A program made the translations under genes and the position numbers. From Azadirachta indica (lineage: Eukaryota > Streptophyta > Magnoliopsida > Sapindales > Meliaceae), in contig CM040447.1 in NCBI GenBank assembly GCA_022749755.1, positions 9,356,087 through 9,420,086 of the forward strand: a DNA stretch of 64,000 nucleotides, given 5' to 3'. The notes under the pieces are model-generated. The model ran no database searches. It saw nothing but the letters and a program-made list of their open reading frames with translations, and was not told where the DNA came from. Shown here piece by piece: positions 10,981 through 21,989 of this stretch; the first letter of the stretch is position 1, and each line of letters begins with the position of its first letter.

Positions 10981-12300
10981 TGCCTTCCAAATCCACTGAA
11001 GATAAAACTACCCAAAAACAAACCAAGGCTTCTTATGCCCAAACATCAATCCAAAAATCCAAAAAATTATAGCATGATATTGTTTGCAAAGATGAAGAAG
11101 CCCTCAAAGCTCAGTCATCAAAAGCAAAATTTGAGTCTAGCTCTTCTTCCTTAAAAGATTTATCAAAAAATCAACTTTGTTATTATGGGTTCAATGAAGT
11201 AGTACTTGTTATTTCAAAAAGTTCTAGACTTGAAGTCATTCCAAAAACATTTTTAAAATCTGTAGTTGAAATTGCAATTTCTTCAAACAAGAATAAAGAA
11301 ATCATGGTTTTTTAAAATCCCTCACCTTTAAGAAGCGTTAGAGTAACATAAAATATTCTGAAAAAATTTAATATCAAGAATTTTCTTTTTGGAAGATGAA
11401 TTTTCTCAAGAAAACCAAAGATATTGGGCAAGAATGTGGTTTTCTAAAGATTTTCATTTCATTTCAAAAGATCTTAGGAAAGCTAAAAAATTTTATGAAT
11501 TTATTCTTGTGAATTCAAACACTACCAATCAAAAAATGACTTAGATTCATTACCTGTTCTACGGTCCAAATCCTCGAAGTACTCAGTTCTTTGGAGTGAA
11601 AAGCCCAAACAAAATATAAAAAATTTGCTCATAGTTTTGATCCTCCTGCTTACAATTGTTGGGATTACCACCAAGCTTAGATTAATGCCTTTCTATCCCA
11701 AAAAATCTATTACAAATACTCCCAGTTATTTTATTTCAGAAAAGGAATCAAATTCAATTTCCCATATTGGTTCATAGATTGGTCGAACCATTATAGTTTA
11801 GACACCCAAATCCTTCCTCAAAATGTCGTTGAAGGCTTTGAGACCTTCAAACAAAATTATTTCCTTACTAAAAGAGAATTCAAAAGTCCAATTCTCCTTC
11901 AATTTTTTTAAAAAATTTTACCTAGCTTGAATATGTTCTTGGGATATGAAATCCTTACAGGAGAAATTCCATTCCTTGGACGAAAGTATAGGGTCCAATG
12001 GTGGGCAATATTTAATATCTAACTACAACAAAGGAGCCTATTTTAAGTTTTTAGAGTAGGCCAACCAATCAGAAAAAGCAATTATCTCCTTAAATGTCAC
12101 AATTCCTTCAACAAAGGACCGTTTCAGATTTAAAGCTGGTGGCCTCAAAAATAAAAGAAGAATACAAGAAGCACTTACAAGAAATTCTTTCCCAAATATC
12201 TAATGCTGAAGATTAAGATTACCTGTTGGAAAGTTCAAGCAAATCTCAAGAGTCAATGGCCGATCTAGCACAATCAAAAGAAGACGACTACTTTGACATT
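10981..12300 (+). pseudogene. Pararetroviral C-terminal region, possible transactivator-like part (copy A)
   Basis: Downstream of RNase H, broken frames encode a Lys/Ser-rich segment. A conserved-looking block around 11170-11930 follows, with aromatic residues and a YSLDTQILPQNV-type stretch near 11790-11830. A lysine- and glutamate-rich tail ends near 12300. The same region recurs at 13000-13640 (direct), 13690-14400 (inverted), 14880-14990 and 16236-16430. That repetition is the main evidence that it belongs to the viral unit. Its role as a translation transactivator or inclusion-body protein is an inference from position only. Confidence 0.6.
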
Positions 12301-12975
12301 ATTTGAATTTTGAAAAAAAAGAAAAGAGAAAAGAAAAAGAAAAAAAGGAGAAAGAGTGATTATTAAAATTACAATCATTTCAATGGCATGTGAAACATGT
12401 GAAGTTGGAAGTTTTGCAACAAGTCCACGTGAAGCTTTAGAAGATAACAAGAATCTAAAAGAGGAACCCGTCAAGATTAATTCCTCTCAAAAGAAAACAA
12501 AAGCAAAAGAATCTCGTAGTAATTACAAAGAATCTTGTTAGACTGCAGAAGACAAAGGGAATCCACGTTAGCGATAATGGATTCATGTCAACTATATTTC
12601 AGCCAAGATTATTACATTTGACAAAAAGACCAGATATATTCAAAATTAGGGAGAAAGAGTTCGGATTTTTCAAGATTTCAAAATTCCAAGACTTTAGAAA
12701 ATAAGCTTCAAGAAACTTCTTTGTAATTTCGCCAATCTTTTCCTATAATTATAATCCAAATCTTCAACATTTGAAGATGAAAATTTGTAAGTTCAATCTT
12801 TCAATAAATTCAATATTCAATTTTCAATATATTCATGTAGTATTCAATTTTTATGTTTTAATTCAATATTTTATTGCATTTCCATTTCAATTTATTTATA
12901 TTGCATTCATTTGCACAATTGTTAAATTTCAATTTTTGTTGTATCAGTTTCTTTTTGAATATTTTGGATCACGTC
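12301..12975 (+). promoter_or_regulatory. Pararetroviral intergenic region (copy A)
   Basis: Non-coding stretch after the last viral frame, repeated at 14996-15674 and 16431-16886. It begins with a purine tract (AAAGAAAAG type). An AATAAA polyadenylation-type signal is at 12803-12808, followed by a T-rich leader. Compared with the other copies, this one lacks the piece where copy E has a TATA box. It ends near 12975, exactly where copy D continues into a tRNA primer site. Confidence 0.65.
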
Positions 12976-13640
12976 TCTTCAATATCACTTTCTTCAAACA
13001 AGAATAAACAAATCGTTGTTTCTCTAAATCCTTTACCTTTGAGAAGTGCTAGACCAGTACAAAAAAATTTTGAAGAAGATTTGAAATCAAGAATTTTCTT
13101 GTTAGAAGATGAATTTTCTCAAGAAAACACAAGCTATTTGACAAGAGTGATGTTTCCTGGAGATTTTTGTTTCATTCCAAAAAATCTCAAGAAAATTCAA
13201 AAATTTTTTGAAGTTATTCTTGTGAATTCTGACTCTTGAGAATTTAAACATTACCAATCAAGAGATGACTCAGAGGTCATTGCCCATCCTACAGTCCAAA
13301 TCCTTAAAACACTTATTGCTTCTAAGTAGAGAAACCCAAACAAATACAGAAAGTTTCCTCAAAATTTTGATCGTCTTAGTTACAATTATTGTGATTAACA
13401 CTGAGTTTGGCTTAATGCCTTCATATTACAAAATATCTATTACAGACAATTTGGTTATTCTATTTCACAAAATGAGTCAAATTCAATTTCCTATATTGGT
13501 TTATAGATTGGTGGAACCATTGTAGTTTAGACACCCAAATCCTTCCTTAAAATGTCTTTGAAAGCTTTAAAACCTTTAAAAAACAATTATCTACTCAAAA
13601 AAGGAGAATTCAATTAAATTTCCAATTCTCTTTCATTTTT
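12976..13640 (+). pseudogene. Pararetroviral C-terminal region, direct partial copy B
   Basis: Matches 11279-11935 of copy A in the same orientation, including TCTTCAAACAAGAATAAA at the start. It is less damaged than copy A over its first 230 bases, where one frame stays open (12874-13239 overlaps it). It begins directly after the intergenic region of copy A and ends near 13640, just before an inverted copy of the same region. Confidence 0.75.
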
Positions 13641-13689
13641 TTAAAAATTTTACGTTTAATGTCTAACATACAAGGAAGGAACATAATGG

Positions 13690-14868
13690 TTCAAAGCCTC
13701 CAAAGACATTGTGAGGAAGAATTTGAGTGTTTAGACCATGATGGTTTGACTAATCTATGAACTAATATGGGAAATTAAATTTGACTTCTTTTTTTAAATA
13801 GAATAACCAGATTGTCTGCAATAGATATTTTGGAATATGAAGGTATTTAACTAATCTTGGTGATAATCCCTGTAATTGTAGCCAGCAGGATCAAAGCTTT
13901 GTGAAAATTTTTTGTATCTTTTTGGGTTTCCCTACTCAGAAGTATTAAGAACACGCAATGAACTCTGGGTCATCTTTTGATTGGTAGTGTTTGAATTCTC
14001 AAGAGTCAAAATCCACAAGAATAAATTCATAATATTTTTAAGTTTTCCTTAGATGTTTTGGAATGAAATGAAATCTCCAAGAAACATCATTCTTGCCAAA
14101 TATCTTGTGTTTTCTTTAGAAAATTTATCTTCTAACAAGAAAATTCTTGATTTCAAATCTTCTTCAAAATATTTTTGTGTTGGTACAGCACTTCTCCAAG
14201 GTAAAGATTTTGAGAAAATCATGATTTGTTTCTTCTTATTTGAAGAAAGTTAAATTTTAATTGCAGATTTTAAAATTGTTTTGGAACTATTTCTACTCCA
14301 ATACTTTATGAAATAGCAAGTGCTACTTTAGGAGATTTTTCAAGAGATTAAACCCATAATTGAAAAGGTTGATTTTTATATAAATTTTTTGAGGAAGAAG
14401 AGCTAGACTCAACTTATACTTTTTGATGACTGAGCTTTGAGAGCATCTTTGTCTTGATAGATAATATTATACCATGATTTTTGGGATTTTTGGATTAATG
14501 TTTAGGCATAAGATGTCTTGGTTTGTTTTTGGGTGGTTTTGCCTTATGAGAATTTGGGAGACATTATCTTTCTTGAGGAAATTCAGTACTAAGGTAATCT
14601 GGAAGGGAGTTGGATTTCTCTTTTATATACTCTCAATATTTTAATTTCATGTGATGTTTTTGACATCTTTTTACATAATATCTTTTACAGATTTGTGGTC
14701 AACAGGTAAAATAATTTTTAATTTAGTAAATCACTTTGAAATATTGTAATACCCAAAACAATGGATAAAATTTATTTTTTAATAGTTGAATAATGTTGTA
14801 GGCTCTCATCTCTATGTTTGGATGTACATTGAATAATTAGTTCTTTGCCGTCTTTTCTCTACTTCAAA
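13690..14868 (-). pseudogene. Pararetroviral RNase H to C-terminal region, inverted copy C
   Basis: Reverse complement of about 10620-11860. Matches can be followed continuously, for example GGTAATCTGGAAGGGAGTTGG at 14595-14615 against the end of the RNase H frame, and TTTTTACATAATATCTTTTAC against 10800-10850. Together with copy B it makes a large inverted repeat with about 50 bases between the arms. The right junction with copy D lies near 14868, with a few bases of shared sequence (ATTCTT). Confidence 0.75.
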
Positions 14869-14995
14869 TTCTTTTCCAATTATTTAATGATGAAGATAAA
14901 GAAGACTTATTGAGAAGTTCAAGAAAATCTCAAGACTCAATAGCCAACCTAGCACAATCCAATGAAGACGACTGTTTTGGTATTCTTTGAATTTT
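14869..14995 (+). pseudogene. Pararetroviral C-terminal tail, direct copy D
   Basis: Matches 12180-12300 of copy A, with GATGAAGATAAAGAAGAC-like acidic codons and the TCTCAAGACTCAATAGCC stretch. It leads into the second copy of the intergenic region. Confidence 0.65.
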
Positions 14996-15674
14996 GAAAA
15001 AAAAAAAAAAGAAAAGAAAAGAGCAATTATTAAAATTACAATTATTTCAATGGCATGTGAAACATATAAAGATGGCATGTGAAACGTGTAAAGTTGGAAG
15101 TTTTGCAACAAGTTCACATGAAGCTTCAAAAGACATCAAGAATATGAAAGAGGAATCTCTCAAAAGAAAATAAAAGCAAAAGAATCTTGCCAGACTGCAG
15201 AAGACAAAGGGATTCCATGTCAGCAATAGTGGATAAATATTTCAACCAAGATTATTACATCCAACAAAATGTCCAACTGTATTCAAAATTATTATATCAA
15301 TAATTCAAAGTCTTTAGTCTTCAGCCCTTAGTATAAGTTAGGAAGCAAGAGTTAGGATTTTCGAGCTTTCAAAATTCCAAGACTTTAAAAAATGCGCTTC
15401 AAGAAACTTCCTGGTAATTTCCCCGATCTATAGCGAAAATTATACTCAAAATTTTCTAGATTTGAAGATCAAAATTTGTAAGTTCAATCTTTCAATCTTT
15501 TAATAAATTCAGTTTTCAATTTTCAATATATTCATATATTATTCAATTGTTTATGTTTTAATTAAATATTTTATTGCATTTGCATTTCAATTTATTTATC
15601 TTGAATTCATTTATAAAATTGTTTAATTTCAATTTTTGCATCAATTCCTTTTTGAGTACTCGATCCTGTCTCTT
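14996..15674 (+). promoter_or_regulatory. Pararetroviral intergenic region (copy D)
   Basis: Second copy of the viral non-coding region: purine tract, a repeated GGCATGTGAAAC block at about 15051-15082, an AATAAA signal at 15502-15507, then a T-rich leader up to the primer site. The position equivalent to the copy E TATA box reads TATATCAATAATT and is degraded. Confidence 0.65.
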
Positions 15675-15688
15675 TGGTATCAAAGCCA
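15675..15688 (+). promoter_or_regulatory. Viral minus-strand primer site (tRNA-Met type)
   Basis: TGGTATCAAAGCCA differs by one base from the canonical site complementary to initiator tRNA-Met (TGGTATCAGAGCCA). Caulimovirids start minus-strand DNA here. It conventionally defines nucleotide 1 of the circular viral genome and fixes the order intergenic region, primer site, first ORF. Confidence 0.85.
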
Positions 15689-16235
15689 TAGAGGAAGCAA
15701 TGATCTTTCAATTCAACTATTAAGTCATTCTGTTCATGGTCCGGGCACTTTTAGCTGATTGATGGCTTTATAAATCCGTTGGTCAATGAAAGCAGTAGGT
15801 GGTTTTAGGAAAAATAATTCAAAAACGAATTCAATGTTTAGATCTATGTCTACATCCACTTCTATTGTTGCGGATGAGATCAATTAAACAAGAAGAAATA
15901 GTGATAGATAATGAAATTGTCAATCAAAACACTTCTAATATTAGCAATTTAGATATTTGGGCCATTCCGAAAGTTTCAATCAATAAAATCTACAAAGAGA
16001 GCAAGTTTAATTTCCTTCGAAACACTAATTATATCATCATTTTATTCAAAAGAAAATGAAGGAAAAGGACATGGTTTCTGAAAATTCACAAAAAAAGAAT
16101 TATGGTTTTTTTATTTGGTTTGTTGGATTTTGGATAAATTTAAGGATATTGTTTCCGGTTGAGGTAATTAGATATGGTCTTATTGGGAATTGACATTTAT
16201 AGAAGTGCTTGTCATATATGCTTTCATTTGATAGT
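15689..16235 (+). pseudogene. Start of the pararetroviral polyprotein (copy D)
   Basis: After the primer site come broken frames. One around 15810-15880 reads SRSMSTSTSIVADEIN-like. Another at 15900-16060 reads like the start of a movement protein (NLDIWAIPKVSINKIYKESK-like). The 16040-16105 piece matches 4800-4870 of copy A. About 16106-16235 has no counterpart that I can place. Movement proteins of this family carry virus through plasmodesmata. Confidence 0.55.
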
Positions 16236-16430
16236 TTAAAAAGGAAAAAGGTTGTATCAAGTTTGAAGTTGGTGGCCTCAAAAACAAAAGAAGAATACAA
16301 AAAGACCTACAAAATTATTCTTTCTCAACTATGCGATGATAAAGATGAAGATGGACTGTTGAAAAGTTTAAGCAAATCTCAAGAGTCAACAGCCGATCTA
16401 AGCACAATCAAATGAAGATAACTATTTTAG
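16236..16430 (+). pseudogene. Pararetroviral C-terminal tail, direct copy E
   Basis: Matches 12115-12300 of copy A. The open frame 16209-16415 gives a Lys-rich segment with KLVASKTKEEYKK and ends after the SKSQESTADL stretch. In the viral unit this is the end of the last frame. Confidence 0.65.
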
Positions 16431-16446
16431 CATTCTTTGAATTTTG

Positions 16447-16492
<46 letters not shown>

Positions 16493-16886
16493 AGTTATTA
16501 AAATTACAATTATTTCAATGGCATGTGAAACATGTGAAGTTGGAATTTTGCAACAAGTTCACGTGAAGCTTGAAAAGACATCAAGAATCTAAAAGAAGAA
16601 TCGATCAAAAATAATTCCTCTCAAAAGAAAGCAAAAGCAAAAAAGTCTTGCAATAATTATTAAGAATCTTGTTAGACTTAAGAAGGCAAAGGAAATCCGT
16701 GTCAGTAATACTGGATTCATGTAAGGAATATTTCAGCCAAGATTATTGCATTCAACAAAAGACTAGCTATATTCAAAATTATTGTATAAATAATTCAAAG
16801 TCTTTAGCCTTTATCCTTTATTATAAGTTAGGATAAAGAGTTAGCATTTTTCAAGCTTCAAAATTCCAAGACTATAGAAAAATAAG
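16431..16886 (+). promoter_or_regulatory. Pararetroviral intergenic region (copy E) with TATA box
   Basis: Third copy of the viral non-coding region. Its purine tract has become (GA)20 at 16451-16490. A clean TATA box, TATAAATA, is at 16785-16792, followed about 30 bases later by a pyrimidine-rich start-like sequence. It is a candidate for the pregenomic RNA promoter. The copy ends near 16886, where similarity to copies A and D stops. Confidence 0.6.
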
Positions 16887-18747
16887 TAAGATTATTGCAT
16901 TTTTCAAGTTTATTGAGCTCATAAATAAGTTAAAAAAAGATTATTCAAATAGTTAATTATGTCATAAACGGATTCATGTGTCAAAACCTTAAAATTTGAA
17001 CCCAACTTAATTGTAAATCGTGTTATATTATTATAACTCATTTATTAATCGTGTCATTTTAAATTAAACTCGAACTCGTGAATTTTATATCGTGTTGGCA
17101 TTGGATTGACAGGTTGCATAAAAAATTACTACCCTTACTAATATATGAAGGTGATATTTGGTAAAGCCAAAGTATAGTGACTAACTTGTTATAATTTTAC
17201 AAATTTTATAGGGATTATTAAGATGTTATTATCCAACTGCAGAAAAAATTGTAGAAATTAGTTACCCTAAGAGATGGAAGCAGTTGTAGACTTGGCCCGT
17301 GAAGATGCTTTAGCCCATGATCATGAATGACACATTATTAAGAAGCTTCTAGATGGGATTGGTATAGGGGTTAAAATTCTTTATCGGAAAAAAAAAAGAT
17401 AAATAGGCATCTATAATTTGTCTATTAGTCTGATTAATTTTAGTTGTTAAAAAAATCAATTAATGATATAACAAATATATTAAAAATAAATAAATATATT
17501 GTACATATTTGGGACTATAAACAAGTGAGACTTCTAAGACGAAATCTATTCTCTAAAGTTTCCTCTTCTTTAATTATATATTCATTTTACATAATACAAA
17601 CATTTTTTTAAATACTTACAGCGTGTTTGTTTTCTTATTAAAAATTTGATTAAATTAGAAATACAAAAAAATTTGAATATATAAATTTAGATTATCAAAA
17701 TTTTAGTAAGTTTTTTTTAAAAAGGGACGAAAGATTATAGTGCACGAGTGTTTATGCACTTTAGTGCTTTGACTGTTAGCACTTTCAACCCTTTGAAATT
17801 TCTCTAAAAGATAATAATTACAATTTTAAATGTCAAATGTTGTATGTATACTTGTATTAATTGTAATGAAATTAAGAGTCATACTATAATTTATATTACA
17901 ATTGTAATAAATATGGAGAGTAGGAATTAACTTTTGTGATGAAAGAGATATCTTATCCTCAAGAAGTCTATTGATATGGATGGAGTGTAATAATGGAACA
18001 GCTACAAATTTGACTTTTGTATATTAATCACAGACGTTATATTGTAGTATTAGCATGAAATATTTGTCTATGTCGTTCTCAAACAACTAACCGAAGTATG
18101 TGAAAAGCACTTATGTGACGATGATCAGTATATACGAGAGGATTTATCAGCAACTTTTTAATTTTACACAATTTTTTATACTATTTATAAATATTAAATT
18201 TAAATATTTTCAAAAAAATTTAATCTCTACTATTACAATTGTCTAGATCAAACGTTTATAAATGATATAAAAATTATATAAAGTTAAATGATGGGGCTGT
18301 TAATTCATTATATATATATAAACAAATTAATATTTATATTTTTTATACCTTTTTTTACATCAATTCTTAACCTTTAAATTTAAATACATCAAACAGTTGA
18401 AATTGAATCTAATATGTATATTAATTATATATATTTATATTATCAATTTTAATAATTTAATGTGTTTAGATCTAATGGTTAATAATTAATGTAAAAAATA
18501 TAAAAAAATTGGGACTATTGATCCTTCCACATATATAAAGGATAGATCAGTAACATCATGCGTTTATGCATATTTTTACAGTATTTAGTGAATCATTAGA
18601 TCTACACATTTTCCATGATTAATATTGAATCTAACATGTACATTAGTTTTATGTGTTACATTTAATCTCAATCATTTGAGGTGTTTAAATCTAACGGTCA
18701 ACAGCTAGTGTAAGGATATATATAGACTAATAGATTGTTAATTCATC
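16887..18747. other. AT-rich intergenic DNA with degenerate repeats
   Basis: No gene seen. 17720-17850 resembles 43360-43480. Two related short repeats at 18370-18540 and 18590-18760 resemble 43485-43640 (shared words such as AAATCTAA and GGTCAA). 17540-17700 resembles 40040-40200. These point to segmental or repeat-family duplication on either side of the large gypsy element. Confidence 0.55.
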
Positions 18748-18748
18748 C

Positions 18749-18779
<31 letters not shown>

Positions 18780-18811
18780 TATATGTATGTATATATGTAT
18801 GTATGTATGTA
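18748..18811. repeat. (TA)n/(TATG)n microsatellite, target of the gypsy insertion
   Basis: Alternating AT then TATG units run right up to the 5' LTR. The other side of the element continues as ATATATG then (TG)n at 39882-39911, so the element split one compound microsatellite. Confidence 0.85.
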
Positions 18812-19009
18812 TGTTGTAGGTGACAAATAATTGGACACATAAGCCCATGATAGTTCCAGCCAACACTAGGTAAGGTGATTTACCTTGCACTTATCTTGAC
18901 ATAGAGCACATTGAGAACCAGGTTAAGCGCGGCTAGGTAAGACTCACCTTGAGCCGAGCTCCCCGCTATATGTCACCAAAACATCCATCATTTACTAATA
19001 ACACCCCAT

Positions 19010-19144
19010 GTGATCATATACTGTGGCACGAGTGGAAATGCCTAAGTGACCATATACCATAACTCATGTGAAAATGCCTATGCAACCACATACTATGTTG
19101 TATGTGAAAGTGCTCATGTGACCATATATCGTGGCACATGTAAT
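19010..19144 (+). repeat. 36-bp tandem repeats inside the LTR
   Basis: Units start at 19010, 19046, 19082 and 19118. Each has the form GTGACCATATACYRTGGCAC followed by GTGAAAATGCCTA-like sequence. The 3' LTR has the same array at about 29364-29535, with one more partial unit. Confidence 0.8.
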
Positions 19145-19763
19145 ATACATAGTTGCATACTATTGTCTATAGGAAGGGGTTTAAAAGAGTGTCTCAATTC
19201 TCTATTATGCCAATAGATGTATAGAAACATGTTCCAAACAGCTTGATATTGAGGACTCCATCCTCGTCAATAAGGCATTAAAGATACTAAGATGTCCAGA
19301 TGCTCCAAAGACCAGAAGTAACCATGTACCCAAGTACACCAGGAATCTAAGTGCGCCAAATACTAAGTTGATACGACCTAAGTCTTCATTCACATTAAAA
19401 AAATATTAAGCAGTGGACCACTAAAATGTGAGAGGGAATAATAATCTGATCTTGTCAAGGGTAGGGAATATTTTAGGCTAGCCAAATAACAGGTAGTAGT
19501 GTGATGGTTAGTTGTTAGCTAGGAGGAAACCATAGGCTAACACTAAATCGAATGAGACCTTGCCACCTGGAAGGCAAGAGGTAACCTCATATCACAGCCC
19601 AATAAGGTCAAGCCATGTAGCATAGAGGTGCTGGGTGATACAAAAGCCACTAATTCCAGCTTGCCACGTGGTACACAAAGGTCAAATAAGCTAGCTTCAC
19701 ACACACCAAGTTGAGCAAGGTTAGAGCAAAACATATTAACCAATCATTGCCTAACTTTGCCTC

Positions 19764-19773
19764 TATATATAAA
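19764..19773 (+). promoter_or_regulatory. LTR promoter TATA box
   Basis: TATATATAAA, preceded by a CCAATCATTGCC box about 20 bases upstream. The same pair occurs in the 3' LTR (CCAAT near 30135, TATATAAAC near 30162), so it is a conserved part of the element and the likely U3 promoter. Confidence 0.6.
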
Positions 19774-20391
19774 TGTAATATTACCTAGAAATGAGATAAG
19801 TTGCCACCTTCATCTTCACCATTCCAAGAAAAAGCATGAAGGCTATCTTCAACAAATACTTCCCAAGAACATTCTTTATGCTTGTTCTAACTTCCATTAA
19901 TGCATCATGAGTCCTCCATGAACACCTCTCCAAGACCATTTTCTCTAAAGGATGAGAAGTCTTGACCTCGTTCACCTTTACTAGACTTCTTTTCCTTTTT
20001 TAACATTTTATTTCCATTTACATAAAAAAGACAAGACCCACGCCCTTTAAGTCTACTCTCTAATTGAAACCGATTTAAGCAGCGAGAGAGGTCGCTAGAG
20101 AGGCGACCTTTGTCTGACTATGTTTTGTTTGCATAGTAGCCCGACAGAAATTAGGGTTTGAGACTGCTCGGGGTCTAGTGAGGTAAAACGGAGCGATTGT
20201 GTGAGGAACAAGCAACATAGATCTATTCGCCATTTCAAAGGTCTTCTAACTATCTCTTACTTGGCTAAGCTTCAGACCACGTCACCTATCTCCCTAAAAT
20301 AAAGACTCGGTGTGGTTCAGTTAACCAGGTTAAGGACATTTAGACCCATCTTTGAACTTGGTGTAATTAAGCAAAATTTTCGTATCAACAG

Positions 20392-20409
20392 TAATGCCGT
20401 CTATAGGGA
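20392..20409 (+). promoter_or_regulatory. Primer binding site for tRNA-Lys(UUU)
   Basis: TAATGCCGTCTATAGGGA, one base after the LTR. The perfect complement of a tRNA-Lys(UUU) 3' end with CCA is TGGCGCCGTCTGTGGGGA. All five differences are C-to-T or G-to-A transitions. The matching tRNA gene lies at 58905-58976 in this window. Confidence 0.75.
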
Positions 20410-21139
20410 AACCAGATAAAAAAACCTCTGTATAACTTGCATGCTTGCCCAAAGAACAATATATTGATGTCCGAAGCCCTGAGGAAAACTGGTCGGGAAT
20501 CTACGCAGGAGCCTAGCCACAACAACTGCAAGTTAAGGATGCAGGTTGTTCTTAAAATTGCTGAGAGCCAGAATGGGAGAGAAGTGGCATCCAAGTTTGC
20601 CTAAAGTATGAAGGGTAAAACTATGGTGGAAAAAGACCTTGATGCGGAGAAGGCCAAAGAGGTGAAAAAGTTGGCTGAGACTAAAGTTTAATCTCAACAC
20701 ATAATGTCTTATTTGTATGCCAACCTTAGAATTCCACCACTACTATAGCGAGGTCTGATTGACCAAGTAGAGAGTTGTCTCAGGCCAAAACCAACTAAGG
20801 CCAACCAGCATGAACCTACACAACCTAGACAAGGTGAACCAAGCTAATGCAGCAAGAGGCCAACTCCTACTCGACCACAAAATCTCATGCAAGATCTTTC
20901 GAAGAGTCACCAAAATGATAGACGATTGACAATAAGTAACAAGGCTGAAGCACCAAAGAGCTAATGTAATGGGCTTGTGCATAGGGATTTAAGGTATTCC
21001 TTGATAGTAAGGCGTTAAGGAAATCAAACTCCTAAACTATCTTATATGGAGAGCTCACGGAAACAATTAATTGAAATTTAGGCCTGGTCAAGGAACTTAG
21101 GGCAATTAGGTTCGAACATAGCCTAATAAACCTCTTTGA

Positions 21140-21780
21140 AAATTTAAATCCACCTCTATTGAAGGAGATTAAAAGAGCTGACCTCCCAAAAAAATTCACT
21201 ATGCCATACTTGGAGCCCTATCAAGGTCAAACAATCAAGTCACCTATGTTAACATGTTTTAAGACTTGATATTGGTACAAAGGGTGCTTGACGAGGTGAT
21301 AGGCAAGCTTTTCCCTACCACCTTGTTTAGACTCACTAGAACCTGGCACAAGAAGCTTTCATCAAGTAGTGTTGATGACTTCACCAGCTTTGCCATTGAG
21401 TTTGTTCGCTATTTTTATGGAGTCAAGCCATCTAGCAAGGATCCAACCATTTTACAATATATCAAACGAATCGAGTAGGAATCCTTCAAGGATTTTGTCA
21501 AGCGTTATCACGACAAGGTAATACAAATGAGAGTGTATGGTGAGGTTGAGATCTTGTGCACTTTTGGCATAATTTCCATATAGGTTTATTGTGATTCTCT
21601 TTCGAAGAGTGATCGTTTACCTCATACCAAAAGGCCTATAACAGAGCCATTAAGCAAATAACCATTATGGAGAGACACAACATTAAGTGGGAGCATGAAA
21701 AGGATGAGGATATTAATGAAAAGGTTAAAGAGAAGAAGGTAGATACACGCTTACCTTGAACGGGGTTAAAACCACAAGGG
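21140..21780 (+). pseudogene. gag of the Tat-type element (broken)
   Basis: An LPKKFTMPYLEPYQG-like start (about 21183-21230) leads into a Gag core. The open stretch at 21266-21478 has a WHKKLSSSSVDDFTSFAIEF segment, typical of the Tat/Athila Gag pattern (a W-hydrophobic block, then F..F..F spacing). It continues beyond a stop with SFKDFVKRYHDKV (about 21484-21525) and a charged region up to about 21760. Gag would form the virus-like particle. Several stops are present. Confidence 0.7.
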
Positions 21781-21989
21781 AATCAGCTAAGTCAGCGAGG
21801 GAATTAGCCTGCCCCATTGCCATTTAGATGCCATTCTCTACAAGGTCAAAGATACACTAACCTCTACCTCTATTAAGGAAGAAGCTAGTTCATACAGTGA
21901 AGGAAGAGTAAGGTCCACATTCGCTCTAACCTATCACCCGCTAAACACATCTCAGGAGAATATTTCTATGTCATGTGACACAAAGGGCT

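Larger units (their letters stand above)
4800..16886. mobile_element. Endogenous pararetrovirus (caulimovirid) locus, rearranged
   Basis: Segments of a plant dsDNA reverse-transcribing virus are integrated here: a coat-protein region with a CCHC knuckle, aspartic protease, reverse transcriptase with YIDD, RNase H, a C-terminal region and a long intergenic region. Order matches a Petuvirus/Florendovirus-like caulimovirid. One long copy (4800-5344 plus 7473-12975) is followed by a direct partial copy (12976-13640), an inverted one (13690-14868) and two direct ones (14869-16235 and 16236-16886). Every coding part is broken by many stops and frameshifts, so this is an old, inactive viral fossil. 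The genus is inferred from motif style only. Confidence 0.85.
18812..20390 (+). repeat. 5' LTR of the Tat-type element (1579 bp)
   Basis: Begins TGTTGTAGGTGACAAATAA and ends TATCAACA. It can be aligned with 29157-30331 plus 39406-39881. It contains 36-bp tandem repeats and a TATA box, listed separately. Short open frames inside it are not genes. Confidence 0.88.
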
